From Streptomyces violaceoruber (lineage in GTDB: Bacteria > Actinomycetota > Actinomycetes > Streptomycetales > Streptomycetaceae), in assembly GCA_000720805.1 (NCBI GenBank), contig JODI01000002.1, positions 1 through 64,000 of the forward strand: a DNA stretch of 64,000 nt, given 5' to 3'. Positions 14,841-23,272 of the stretch are shown in pieces. Every line of letters begins with the position of its first letter. Within the stretch, counting starts at the first letter, position 1. The notes below the pieces were generated by a model. It saw nothing but the letters and a program-made list of their open reading frames with translations. It made no database searches and was not told where the DNA came from. Position numbers and translations under genes: made by a program.

Positions 14841-16336
14841 CCCGCCGGCTGCTGCTCAGCTATCTCAGCCTGGCCGCGCTGGTCCTGCTCTGTCTGGAGA
14901 TCCCGCTGGGCTTCGTGTACTCGCGGGGCGAACGGGAGCGGGTGATCACCCTGGCGAAGGACGAGGCCGAGTCCGTCTCGGCGTACGCGGCCCTCTCCCT
15001 CGCCGCCGGCCGGGCCGAGCGGGACCTGCCCGGCCGGGTGGCCCACTGTGCCGCCCGGATCGGCGGCCAGGTGGTGGTCGTCGACGGTGCGGGCGCGCCG
15101 CTCGCCACCTCGCACCCGCTGACCCCGCAGACGTCGGGGGCGCTGGCGTCCCGCCCCGGCATCGCGGCGGCGCTGCGCGGCACGGCCACGGTGGACGTGC
15201 GCACGTCCACCATCGGCGGCGTCCAGTATCTGTCCGTCGCCGCACCCGTCGGGCACGGTGCCCGGCCGGAGGGTGCCGTGTGGCTCACGGTGCCGACCCG
15301 GATGGTGCACGAACGCGTCCACCACGTCTGGCTGTTGCTCGCGCTCGGCGGTCTCGGCGTCCTCACCGCGGTCACCTTCGCCGCGTTCGCGATCGCCCGC
15401 TGGACCGGCCGCCCCATTCGTGAACTGGAGCTGGCCACTCAGGAGTTGGCGGCTGGCAGCCGCGCCGCACCGGTCACGGTCACAGTGACCGAGGGCCCGC
15501 CGGAGGTCCGCAGCCTGGCCGCCGCGTTCAACCGTACGTCGGCCCGGCTCGCCCATCTTCTCGAGTCCCAGCACGCGTTCGCGGGTGAGGCCTCGCACCA
15601 GCTCAAGACGCCGCTGGCGGCACTGCGACTGCGCCTGGAGAACCTGGAGCCGAACGTCTCGGCCCGCGGCCGGTCCAGCCTCACCGCCGCCGTCACCGAG
15701 ACGGACCGGCTGGCCCGCATGGTCGAGGGCCTGCTGGCGATGGCCCGGCTGGAGGAGCACGCGGCGACCCCCGGCCCGGTCGACGTCGGCGCGGTCTGCG
15801 CGGAACGCCACCACACCTGGACGCCGCTCTTCGCCCGGCAAGGTGTCTTTCTGACCCTGTTCGAGGACAGCGTCGGCCCGGTGCTCGCCGTGCCCGGGGC
15901 GATCGAGCAGATCCTGGACAACCTGCTCTCCAACGCGCTGCGCGTCTCCTCGCCCGGCACCACGGTGACCATCGAGCTGCGCCTGCACGGCCCGTCCCGC
16001 CGCGCCCTGCGCGACGTCCGCCCCGGCTGGGTCGACCTGCACGTCACCGACGAGGGCCCGGGCATGACGGCGGACCAGCGGGCCCGCGCCTTCGACCGCT
16101 TCTGGCGCGCTCCCGGCGCCCCGAAGGGGGGCACCGGCCTCGGCCTCGCCCTGGTGCAGCGCCTCGCCCACGCGAGCGGCGGCGAGGCGAGCCTGCGCTC
16201 CGCGGCCACGGGCGGCCTGGACGCGGTGATCCGCCTCCCGTCGGCCCACCCCGCACCGGGCGCTCCCGCTCTGGGCCGACCGCGCCCACGCCGCCGCGAG
16301 GCCCCCACGCGGATCGGCGCCGGGAGCCGTCACTGA
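14837..16336 (+). CDS. Sensor histidine kinase, partner of the OmpR-type regulator
   Basis: A 499-aa membrane kinase. Transmembrane segment 1 is at residues 6-26 and segment 2 near 155-178, bracketing an extracytoplasmic sensor of about 125 residues. A HAMP linker follows. The phospho-acceptor H-box reads ASHQLKTPLAALRLRLENLE (Lys replaces the usual Arg after Leu). The ATP-binding region includes ILDNLLSNALRVSSPG (N box), VTDEGPGM (G1) and GGTGLGLALVQRL (G2). The C-terminal tail (about 30 residues) is Pro/Arg-rich. It is translationally coupled to the regulator. The signal is unknown. Confidence 0.93.
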   Translation: MTRRLLLSYLSLAALVLLCLEIPLGFVYSRGERERVITLAKDEAESVSAYAALSLAAGRAERDLPGRVAHCAARIGGQVVVVDGAGAPLATSHPLTPQTSGALASRPGIAAALRGTATVDVRTSTIGGVQYLSVAAPVGHGARPEGAVWLTVPTRMVHERVHHVWLLLALGGLGVLTAVTFAAFAIARWTGRPIRELELATQELAAGSRAAPVTVTVTEGPPEVRSLAAAFNRTSARLAHLLESQHAFAGEASHQLKTPLAALRLRLENLEPNVSARGRSSLTAAVTETDRLARMVEGLLAMARLEEHAATPGPVDVGAVCAERHHTWTPLFARQGVFLTLFEDSVGPVLAVPGAIEQILDNLLSNALRVSSPGTTVTIELRLHGPSRRALRDVRPGWVDLHVTDEGPGMTADQRARAFDRFWRAPGAPKGGTGLGLALVQRLAHASGGEASLRSAATGGLDAVIRLPSAHPAPGAPALGRPRPRRREAPTRIGAGSRH

Positions 16337-16478
16337 CGGCAGGTCAGGGCGGTATGAGGTGAGAGGTCCGTTCCGCTCGTAACGCCGCACGAACATCACG
16401 GAATGAACACTTCCTCTCCACAATCTACGGGCTCAGGAATACGGTCATCTCCTCACGTGACACCTCTGGGGGACCGAG

Positions 16479-16973
16479 ATGACCAACCCGTACACGTCTC
16501 CGCCCGTGCCGCCGACCGTTTCCAGGCCCGCGCCGAAGTGGGCCCGGAAGCGGTACCTGTTGCCCGCACTCGGTCTGGCGTTCTTCCTGGGTGTCGGCGC
16601 GGGGGCCTCCGGCGACGGCACGAAGACGACCGACGCGAAGCCGGCAGCCGCCAAGCCGCAGCCGACGGTCACCGTCACCGCGACCGCAACGGCGACCGCG
16701 ACCGTGACGGCACCCGCGAAGGCACCCGAACCGGGACCGACGGTGACGGCCACCAGGACAGTCAAGGTCAACGTGACGAGAACGGTCACCGCCCGACCCG
16801 CGGCGGACAGCGGGTCCGACGACAGCGGCTCGACGGGTACAACGGATACGGACGTGTACTACGCGAACTGCACCGCGGTCCGCGCGGCCGGCGCCGCGCC
16901 GCTCTACCAGGGCCAACCGGGCTACGCCTCCCACCTGGACCGCGACGGCGACGGCGTCGCCTGCGAGTCCTGA
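16479..16973 (+). CDS. Excalibur calcium-binding domain membrane protein
   Basis: A 164-aa protein with a short cytoplasmic N-terminus, one transmembrane segment (YLLPALGLAFFLGVGAGAS, about residues 27-45) and a Thr/Val/Ala-rich extracellular stalk of repeated TVTAT-like units. The C-terminal excalibur domain (about residues 125-164) contains YYANCTAVRAAGAAPL and ends DRDGDGVACES. The DxDxDG loop is the EF-hand-like calcium site, and the two cysteines probably form a disulphide. Cell-surface location is expected. It is downstream of, but not tightly coupled to, the two-component system (142-bp gap). Confidence 0.9.
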   Translation: MTNPYTSPPVPPTVSRPAPKWARKRYLLPALGLAFFLGVGAGASGDGTKTTDAKPAAAKPQPTVTVTATATATATVTAPAKAPEPGPTVTATRTVKVNVTRTVTARPAADSGSDDSGSTGTTDTDVYYANCTAVRAAGAAPLYQGQPGYASHLDRDGDGVACES

Positions 16974-17034
16974 GCCGCCCTCAGCCGACGGCGAGGGAAG
17001 GCGTCACTGACGCTCGCCACGAGGAACCGCAAAA

Positions 17035-17063
17035 GGGCGGCACCCCCGCACAGGGTGCCGCCC
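17035..17063. terminator. Strong bidirectional hairpin terminator
   Basis: A perfect 11-bp stem (GGGCGGCACCC and GGGTGCCGCCC) has a 7-nt loop, with AAAA before and CTCTCTTC after. It lies between the convergent excalibur gene and ppdK and can serve both. Confidence 0.85.
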
Positions 17064-17159
17064 TCTCTTCGTGCTCCGGAACCGCCGCCCATCGGTGAGG
17101 GTCGGGGACGGTGGGCGGTTCCGGGGTTCAGCAGGCCGAGGCCCCGGTGCTGCCGGTGC

Positions 17160-19907
17160 CTACCGGTGGTCGCTCCCGTTCGAGGACGACGCCGCCCGCC
17201 CGGCCTCCAGCCGGGCCACCGGGATCCGGAACGGCGAGCAGGAGACGTAGTCCAGTCCCACCTCGTGGAAGAAGTGGACGGACTCCGGGTCGCCGCCGTG
17301 CTCACCGCAGACGCCGAGCTTCAGGTCGGGGCGGGTCTTGCGGCCCGCCTCCGCCGCCAGTTTCACCAGCGACCCCACTCCGTCCCTGTCGATCGTCTCG
17401 AACGGGCTGACGCCGAAGATGCCCTTCTCCAGGTACGCCGTGAAGAAGGACGCCTCCACGTCGTCCCGGCTGAAGCCCCACACCGTCTGGGTCAGGTCGT
17501 TCGTGCCGAAGGAGAAGAACTCCGCCGCCTCCGCGATCTGGCCGGCGGTCAGCGCGGCCCGCGGGAGCTCGATCATCGTGCCGATCGCCAGCTTCAGGTC
17601 CGTGCCCGTCGCCGCCTGTACCTCGGCGACGACCTGGTCGGCCTCCTCGCGGACGATCTCCAGCTCCTGGACCGTGCCCACCAGCGGGATCATGATCTCC
17701 GCGCGCGGGTCGCCCTTCGCCGCCTTGCGTTCGGCCGCCGCCTCGGCGATGGCGCGGACCTGCATGGTGAACAGGCCCGGGATGACCAGGCCGAGGCGTA
17801 CGCCCCGCAGGCCCAGCATCGGGTTCTGTTCGTGCAGGCGGTGGACGGCCTGCAGCAGGCGCAGTTCGTTCTCGTGCGGCTCCTGGCGGGACTCCGCCAG
17901 GGCGACGCGGACCGACAGTTCCGTGATGTCCGGGAGGAACTCGTGCAGCGGCGGGTCCAGGAGACGGATCGTCACCGGGAGGCCGTCCATCGCCGAGAAC
18001 AGCTCCACGAAGTCCTGCTTCTGGAGCGGGAGCAGCGCCTTGAGGGACTCCTCGCGCTCGGCCTCCGTGTCCGCCAGGATCAGGCGCTCGACCAGTTCAC
18101 GGCGGTCGCCCAGGAACATGTGCTCCGTGCGGCACAGGCCGATGCCCTGCGCGCCGAAGCGCCGGGCCCGCATCGCGTCCTCGGCGTTGTCCGCGTTCGC
18201 GCGCACCCGCAGACGCCGCTTGCGGTCGGCGAACGCCATGATCCGGTGCACGGCCTCGACCAGTTCGTCGGCGTCGTTGGCGCCCGCGTGCATCCGGCCC
18301 TCGAAGTACTCCACCACGGGGGACGGGACGACCGGGACCTCGCCCAGGTAGACCTTTCCGGACGAGCCGTCGATGGAGATGACGTCGCCCTCCTCGACCA
18401 CGTGGCCACCCGGAACCGTCATCCGGCGGCGCTTCGTGTCGACCTCCAGCTCCTCCGCGCCGCAGACACAGGTCTTGCCCATGCCGCGCGCGACCACGGC
18501 CGCGTGCGAGGTCTTGCCGCCGCGCGAGGTGAGGATGCCCTCCGCCGCGATCATGCCGTCGAGGTCGTCCGGGTTGGTCTCGCGGCGGACCAGGATGACC
18601 TTCTCACCGGAACGCGACCACTTCACCGCGGTGTACGAGTCGAAGACCGCCTTGCCGACCGCCGCGCCCGGTGACGCCGCGATGCCCCGTCCGACCTGCG
18701 CGACCTTGGTGTCCTCGTCGAAGCGGGGGAACATCAGCTGGGCGAGCTGGGCGCCCGTCACGCGCTGGAGCGCCTCCGCCTCGTCGATGAGCCCCTGGTC
18801 GACGAGCTGCGTGGCGATACGGAACGCCGCGCCCGCCGTGCGCTTGCCGACGCGCGTCTGGAGCATCCACAGCTGACCGCGCTCGATCGTGAACTCGATG
18901 TCACAGAGGTCCTTGTAGTGGTTCTCCAGGGTCTCCATGATCTGCATCAGCTGGTCGTACGACTTCTTGTCGATCGTCTCCAGCTCCGCCAGCGGGACCG
19001 TGTTGCGGATGCCCGCGACCACGTCCTCGCCCTGGGCGTTCTGCAGGTAGTCGCCGTACACGCCCTGGTGGCCGGAGGCGGGGTCGCGGGTGAACGCGAC
19101 GCCCGTGCCCGAGTCGGGGCCGAGGTTGCCGAAGACCATCGAGCAGATGTTCACCGCGGTGCCGAGATCCCCGGGGATGCGCTCCTGGCGGCGGTACAGC
19201 TTGGCGCGGTCGGTGTTCCAGGAGTCGAAGACCGCGTGGATGGCGAGGTCCATCTGCTCCCGCGGGTCCTGCGGGAAGTCCCGGCCGGCCTGGGTCTTGA
19301 CGATCTTCTTGAACTTGGTGACCAGCTTCTTGAGGTCGGCGGCCTCCAGTTCGGTGTCGACCGCGACCTTCTTGGCCTCCTTCGCCGCCTCCAGCGCGTC
19401 CTCGAAGAGGTCGCCGTCGACGCCGAGGACCGTCTTGCCGAACATCTGGATGAGGCGGCGGTAGGAGTCCCACGCGAAGCGCTCGTCGCCGGCCTGCTTG
19501 GCCAGGCCCTGCACCGACTTGTCGGAGAGGCCGATGTTGAGGACCGTGTCCATCATTCCGGGCATCGAGAACTTCGCGCCCGAACGGACGGACACCAGCA
19601 GCGGGTCGTCGGCCTGGCCGAGCTTCTTGCCCATGCGCTGCTCCAGCGCGTCGAGGTGCGCACTCACCTCGTCCCGCAGTGCCGCCGGCTCCTCGCCACT
19701 GTCCAGGTAGACCTTGCAGGCCTCCGTGGTGATCGTGAAGCCCGGGGGGACCGGGAGGCCGAGGTTGGTCATCTCGGCGAGGTTGGCGCCCTTGCCGCCG
19801 AGGAGGTCCTTGAGGTCCTTGTTGCCCTCGGTGAAGTCGTAAACGAACTTCACGCCCTCAACGCTCCCGCTGTGCTCAGCTACTCGAGGATCTTTGTTTT
19901 CCGACAC
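17160..19907 (-). CDS. ppdK: Pyruvate, phosphate dikinase
   Basis: This enzyme converts pyruvate, ATP and Pi into PEP, AMP and PPi, or the reverse. The 915 aa show the full three-domain layout. The N-terminal ATP-grasp nucleotide domain (residues 1 to about 350) begins KFVYDFTEGNKDLKDLLGGK. The central phosphohistidine domain has the catalytic His in GGKTSHAAVVARGMGK. The C-terminal PEP/pyruvate TIM barrel carries GLCRTEHMF, EIMIPLVGT and the terminal motif LGVCGEHGGDPES. Length is as expected for bacterial PPDK. A 406-bp upstream region separates it from the ROK regulator gene. No partner regulatory protein gene is adjacent. Confidence 0.97.
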   Translation of the reverse strand: MSENKDPRVAEHSGSVEGVKFVYDFTEGNKDLKDLLGGKGANLAEMTNLGLPVPPGFTITTEACKVYLDSGEEPAALRDEVSAHLDALEQRMGKKLGQADDPLLVSVRSGAKFSMPGMMDTVLNIGLSDKSVQGLAKQAGDERFAWDSYRRLIQMFGKTVLGVDGDLFEDALEAAKEAKKVAVDTELEAADLKKLVTKFKKIVKTQAGRDFPQDPREQMDLAIHAVFDSWNTDRAKLYRRQERIPGDLGTAVNICSMVFGNLGPDSGTGVAFTRDPASGHQGVYGDYLQNAQGEDVVAGIRNTVPLAELETIDKKSYDQLMQIMETLENHYKDLCDIEFTIERGQLWMLQTRVGKRTAGAAFRIATQLVDQGLIDEAEALQRVTGAQLAQLMFPRFDEDTKVAQVGRGIAASPGAAVGKAVFDSYTAVKWSRSGEKVILVRRETNPDDLDGMIAAEGILTSRGGKTSHAAVVARGMGKTCVCGAEELEVDTKRRRMTVPGGHVVEEGDVISIDGSSGKVYLGEVPVVPSPVVEYFEGRMHAGANDADELVEAVHRIMAFADRKRRLRVRANADNAEDAMRARRFGAQGIGLCRTEHMFLGDRRELVERLILADTEAEREESLKALLPLQKQDFVELFSAMDGLPVTIRLLDPPLHEFLPDITELSVRVALAESRQEPHENELRLLQAVHRLHEQNPMLGLRGVRLGLVIPGLFTMQVRAIAEAAAERKAAKGDPRAEIMIPLVGTVQELEIVREEADQVVAEVQAATGTDLKLAIGTMIELPRAALTAGQIAEAAEFFSFGTNDLTQTVWGFSRDDVEASFFTAYLEKGIFGVSPFETIDRDGVGSLVKLAAEAGRKTRPDLKLGVCGEHGGDPESVHFFHEVGLDYVSCSPFRIPVARLEAGRAASSSNGSDHR

Positions 19908-20313
19908 GGGTCTCGACTCCTTGACGCCGCGGTGGCTGCCCTGACGGCCAGGAACATACCCAGATCAAAGGCGTCTGGGTACGTCCACTTGCGCGTCATG
20001 CGCCTGTAACCACTCGTCCGCCAGCGGATCGAAAGTCAAAGCTTGGCAAGCGAAGACAGCCGCATGTTTTCACTTCTTGAACGCATCGACCCCCACGGAT
20101 CTCGGATTTCGCTCGCATGAGCGGCTCTCGGCACGTCTGATTTCGATCGATGAACGATCGAGGCGTGGCACTCAGTGCCACCCTTTGGAGAAGTGCAGTC
20201 GCCCATGATCCGCTCATGTGAGCGCAGCCCTTATCAAGGGTGGCGAGAATCACGCTGCCACAGCTGCCGGGATTTCACCATGCGGACGGGTCCCGAGGAG
20301 GGAAACACTCACG
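19908..20313. other. Long upstream region of ppdK
   Basis: This 406-base gap has lower GC than the genes around it and no supported gene. It contains a perfect dyad GTGGCACT-C-AGTGCCAC (20165-20181), a second palindrome CGCTCATGTGAGCG (20211-20224), and CGATCGATGAACGATCG nearby. These may be operators or structured leader elements of ppdK or the ROK gene. Confidence 0.5.
20165..20181. promoter_or_regulatory. Perfect 17-bp dyad, candidate operator
   Basis: GTGGCACT and AGTGCCAC are exact inverted repeats separated by a single C. The dyad is in the intergenic region about 258 bp upstream of ppdK and 133 bp beyond the ROK stop. The bound factor is unknown. Confidence 0.4.
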
Positions 20314-21516
20314 TCACACGCCCAACGCCGCCAACCGCTCCTCCACCCGCTCCGGCGCGTACAGGTGCTCCACGACCATCGCACCGCCCCCGACCAGCCC
20401 GGCCCGGTCACCGAGCCGTGACGTCACCACCTCCAGGTGGGCCGTGGAGCGGGGCAGCGCCCGCTGGTACAGCAGTTCCCGTACGCCGGTGAGGAACGGG
20501 GTGCCGGCCAGGTCCCCCGCGATCATCAGCACGCCGGGGTTGAGCAGCGTCACCACCGTCGCCAGGACGTCCCCGACCTGCCGCCCCGCCTCCCGCGCGA
20601 GCGCCGCCGCCTCCGGGTGTCCGGCCGCCAGCAGGTCCCGTACGTCCGAGCCGGACGCCGCCGGCACCCCGGCCTCGGCCAGCCGCCGGGCCACGGCACC
20701 GCCGCTCGCGACGGCTGCCAGACAGCCGTAGGAACCGCACCGGCACAGCGCCTGGGCGCCCGCCGGGACCCGGATGTGGCCGAGGTCGCCCGCGCCGCCG
20801 TCGATGCCCCGGTAGACCGAACCGTCGACGACGACTCCGGCGCCTATCCCGGTCGAGACCTTGACCAGGACGAACGCCGAGCAGTCGGGGTACGTCGTGC
20901 GCTGTTCGCCGTACGCCATGAGGTTGGCGTCGTTGTCGACGAGGACCGGCACCGGGCCCGCCCCCGTGCGCTCGCCGAACGATCTCGCCAGGCGGCCCCG
21001 TATGTCGTAGCCGTCCCAGCCGGGCATGATCGGCGGCTGGACGACCCGGCCGGTGCCGGTTTCGACGGGGCCCGGGACCGCGAGGCCGATGCCGCAGACC
21101 TCGTCCGCGCGGTGACCCGCCTTCTCCAGGAGCTCGGCGAACCAGTGGCCGAGTTCGCCGAGTACGGCGTCGGGACCGTCCCCGATGACCAGGGTGCCGG
21201 CGTGCTCGGCCAGGATCTCGCCGGTCAGGGAGAGGACGGCGGCGCGTGCGTGCCGGGTGTCGAGGTCCGCGGCGAGGACCACCGCGTGGGCGTCGTCGAA
21301 CTCGAGCGTGATGGAGGGACGGCCCCCGAGGGGCGAGTCGACCGGGCCGCCGGCACCCTCGCGCAGCCAGCCCGCGCGGAAGAGACGGTCGAGGCGCTGG
21401 CCCACGGTCGCGCGTGAGAGGCCGGTGGCCTGCTGGAGCGCGCCACGGGTCGTGGCGCGGCCGCTGCGCACCAGTTCGAGCAGATCTCCGGCACCGACCT
21501 GACCTCGCGCGCTCAT
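20314..21516 (-). CDS. ROK-family transcriptional regulator
   Basis: A 400-aa sugar-responsive regulator. The N-terminal winged helix (residues about 10-70) reads LLELVRSGRATTRGALQQAT then GLSRATVGQRLDRL. The C-terminal ROK/sugar-kinase fold has VLAADLDTRHARA, GIGLAVPGPVE, VLVDNDANLMAYGEQ and the zinc motif CRCGSYGCLAAVASG. The phosphate-binding segment at the fold start is altered (DLDTRHARA), as in regulatory rather than catalytic members. ATG 21516 has GGGGG 7 nt upstream. It is divergent from the two glycosidase-like genes starting at 21638 and most likely controls them in response to a carbohydrate. Confidence 0.92.
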   Translation of the reverse strand: MSARGQVGAGDLLELVRSGRATTRGALQQATGLSRATVGQRLDRLFRAGWLREGAGGPVDSPLGGRPSITLEFDDAHAVVLAADLDTRHARAAVLSLTGEILAEHAGTLVIGDGPDAVLGELGHWFAELLEKAGHRADEVCGIGLAVPGPVETGTGRVVQPPIMPGWDGYDIRGRLARSFGERTGAGPVPVLVDNDANLMAYGEQRTTYPDCSAFVLVKVSTGIGAGVVVDGSVYRGIDGGAGDLGHIRVPAGAQALCRCGSYGCLAAVASGGAVARRLAEAGVPAASGSDVRDLLAAGHPEAAALAREAGRQVGDVLATVVTLLNPGVLMIAGDLAGTPFLTGVRELLYQRALPRSTAHLEVVTSRLGDRAGLVGGGAMVVEHLYAPERVEERLAALGV

Positions 21517-21637
21517 GTGCACACCCCCTTGTGTTTCCCAAGCTTGCATTACATCCTGAGTTTTGCGTGTTAAATAGACGTAACCCTACGGCAGTCAGTG
21601 CCGAACCGGTTGGCCGTACGTCTTCGGGGAGTCCTCA
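21517..21637. promoter_or_regulatory. Divergent promoter between ROK regulator and glycosidase genes
   Basis: This short region is AT-rich for this genome, including TTGCATTACATCC and GTGTTAAATAGACG. On the minus strand, TTAACA and TAATGC lie 16 bp apart, a reasonable -35/-10 pair for the ROK gene. ROK repressor sites are usually AT-rich and would fit here. Confidence 0.35.
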
Positions 21638-23173
21638 GTGGATCGCGCAACGCAGCTCACCGCCCGCAACACGGGACACCTGGATCCCGTACGCACCATT
21701 TCCTCACCCCCCTTTTCCGGCCACGGTGAGGTGACGGGTTCCGGGAGCGTTGCATACGATCCGGCGGCCACGAAACATTCGACGTCTGCGGCACATTCGC
21801 TGCACGTCAGAGCGGCCCGCGTGCTGGAGGGCAACTGGACCGGCACCTCCACGGTGCCGTCCCACGGCCTGTATCCGCACCAGTGGTCCTGGGACTCCGC
21901 CTTCATCGCGATCGGGCAGCGCCACCTGTCGCCGCTGCGGGCGCAGACGGAGCTGGAGACGCTGCTCGACGCCCAGTGGGACGACGGCCGGATCCCGCAC
22001 ATCGTCTTCAACCCCTCCGTACCGCTCGACGCGTACTTCCCCAGCCCCGACTTCTGGCGCTCCTCGACCGCGGGGCGCGCTGCGGGCGCCCCGCGCACCG
22101 TACAGACCTCCGGCATCGTGCAACCACCGGTGCACGCGCTGGCGGCCTGGCTGGTGCACCGCGCCGACCCTGGGCTGTCCCGGTCACGCGGCTTCCTCGC
22201 GCGGGTGTACCCCCGGCTCGCGGCCTGGCACCGGTATCTGCTGCACCGGCGCGACCTGGGCGGCGGCTCCCTGGCGTCCGTCGTGCACCCCTGGGAACAG
22301 GGTATGGACAACAGTCCCTGCTGGGACGCCCCGCTCGCCCGGATCACACCCACCCCGGCCCGCTCCTTCCGCCGCGCCGACCTCGACCACGGGGCGGCCG
22401 AGGACCGGCCGACCGATCTGGACTACGGGCGGTACGTGCGGCTGGCGACCGACTACCGGGATCGCGGATACGCGGACGGCGCCGGTTCGTTCGCCGTCGA
22501 GGACCCCTCCTTCAACGCCCTGCTCATCGCCTCCGAACACGCCCTCGCCCGGATCGCGGAGGAGCTGGGCGCCGCCGGCAGCGCCCGGCACGCGCGCGCG
22601 GAGCGCCTGACGGCGGCGCTCGTTGAACGGCTGTGGGACCCGACGGCGGGCCTGTTCCTGTGCCGGGACGTCACGAGCGGGGAGCTCATCCCCGAGCGCG
22701 GCGTATCCGGCCTGGTCCCGCTGCTGCTGCCGGACCTGCCGCGGGAGGTCACCGCCGGGCTGCTGCGCACCCTGGGCGGAGCGCACTTCGGCGTCGGCGA
22801 CAGCACCCGGCTGGTCCCGAGCTACGACCTGCTCGGCGAGGCCTTCGACCCGCACCGGTACTGGCGCGGGCCGGCCTGGTTCAACACGAGCTGGCTGGTG
22901 GAGCGCGGGCTGCGCACCCACGGTGAGCGGGACCGCGCCGACGCGCTGCGGACGGCCGCCCTGGAGGTGGCCGCCGCCACCGACTTCGCGGAGTACGTCG
23001 ACCCGTACACCGGCGAGGCCTGCGGGGCGACCGGCTTCAGCTGGACCGCCGCGCTCACCCTCGACCTGCTGCACACGGGCCCGGGAGACGACGTGTCCCC
23101 GACGGCCCTCCGCACGTTCGACATAAGTGACTTGAGTGACGCGAGCGACATGAGTGACCCAAGTGACAAGTGA
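21638..23173 (+). CDS. MGH1-like (mannosylglycerate/glucosylglycerate hydrolase type) glycoside hydrolase
   Basis: A 511-aa cytoplasmic (alpha/alpha)6-barrel glycosidase, GH63/GGH-like. Supporting segments are YPHQWSWDSAFIAIGQRHLS (the acid-bearing WDSAF motif), SGIVQPPVHALAAWLVH, HPWEQGMDNSPCWDAPL, and near the C-terminus YWRGPAWFNTSWLVERGL and GATGFSWTAALTLDLL. These match trehalase-like hydrolases acting on glucosyl- or mannosylglycerate. The substrate is inferred only. The start is GTG with GGGGA upstream. The last 15 codons (DISDLSDASDMSDPSDK) are a simple repeat that continues past the stop. It probably works with the debranching-like enzyme downstream under ROK control. Confidence 0.85.
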   Translation: MDRATQLTARNTGHLDPVRTISSPPFSGHGEVTGSGSVAYDPAATKHSTSAAHSLHVRAARVLEGNWTGTSTVPSHGLYPHQWSWDSAFIAIGQRHLSPLRAQTELETLLDAQWDDGRIPHIVFNPSVPLDAYFPSPDFWRSSTAGRAAGAPRTVQTSGIVQPPVHALAAWLVHRADPGLSRSRGFLARVYPRLAAWHRYLLHRRDLGGGSLASVVHPWEQGMDNSPCWDAPLARITPTPARSFRRADLDHGAAEDRPTDLDYGRYVRLATDYRDRGYADGAGSFAVEDPSFNALLIASEHALARIAEELGAAGSARHARAERLTAALVERLWDPTAGLFLCRDVTSGELIPERGVSGLVPLLLPDLPREVTAGLLRTLGGAHFGVGDSTRLVPSYDLLGEAFDPHRYWRGPAWFNTSWLVERGLRTHGERDRADALRTAALEVAAATDFAEYVDPYTGEACGATGFSWTAALTLDLLHTGPGDDVSPTALRTFDISDLSDASDMSDPSDK

Positions 23174-23262
23174 CGCGAGTGGCATGGAGGGCGTGGGCGG
23201 CATGGACGGCGTGCGTGGCGTGGACGGCATGGATGGCGTGGGTGACCAGGGAGTCAAGGGAG
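23118..23262. repeat. Minisatellite crossing the glycosidase stop codon
   Basis: Inside the gene the unit is a 9-bp AGTGAC-centred repeat that encodes SDxSD. After the stop it changes to 9-12-bp units built on GGCGTGG and GGCATGGAC (for example GGCGTGGACGGCATGG). The array ends just before the ribosome-binding site of the next gene. Confidence 0.7.
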
Positions 23263-23272
23263 GGGATGGGCG

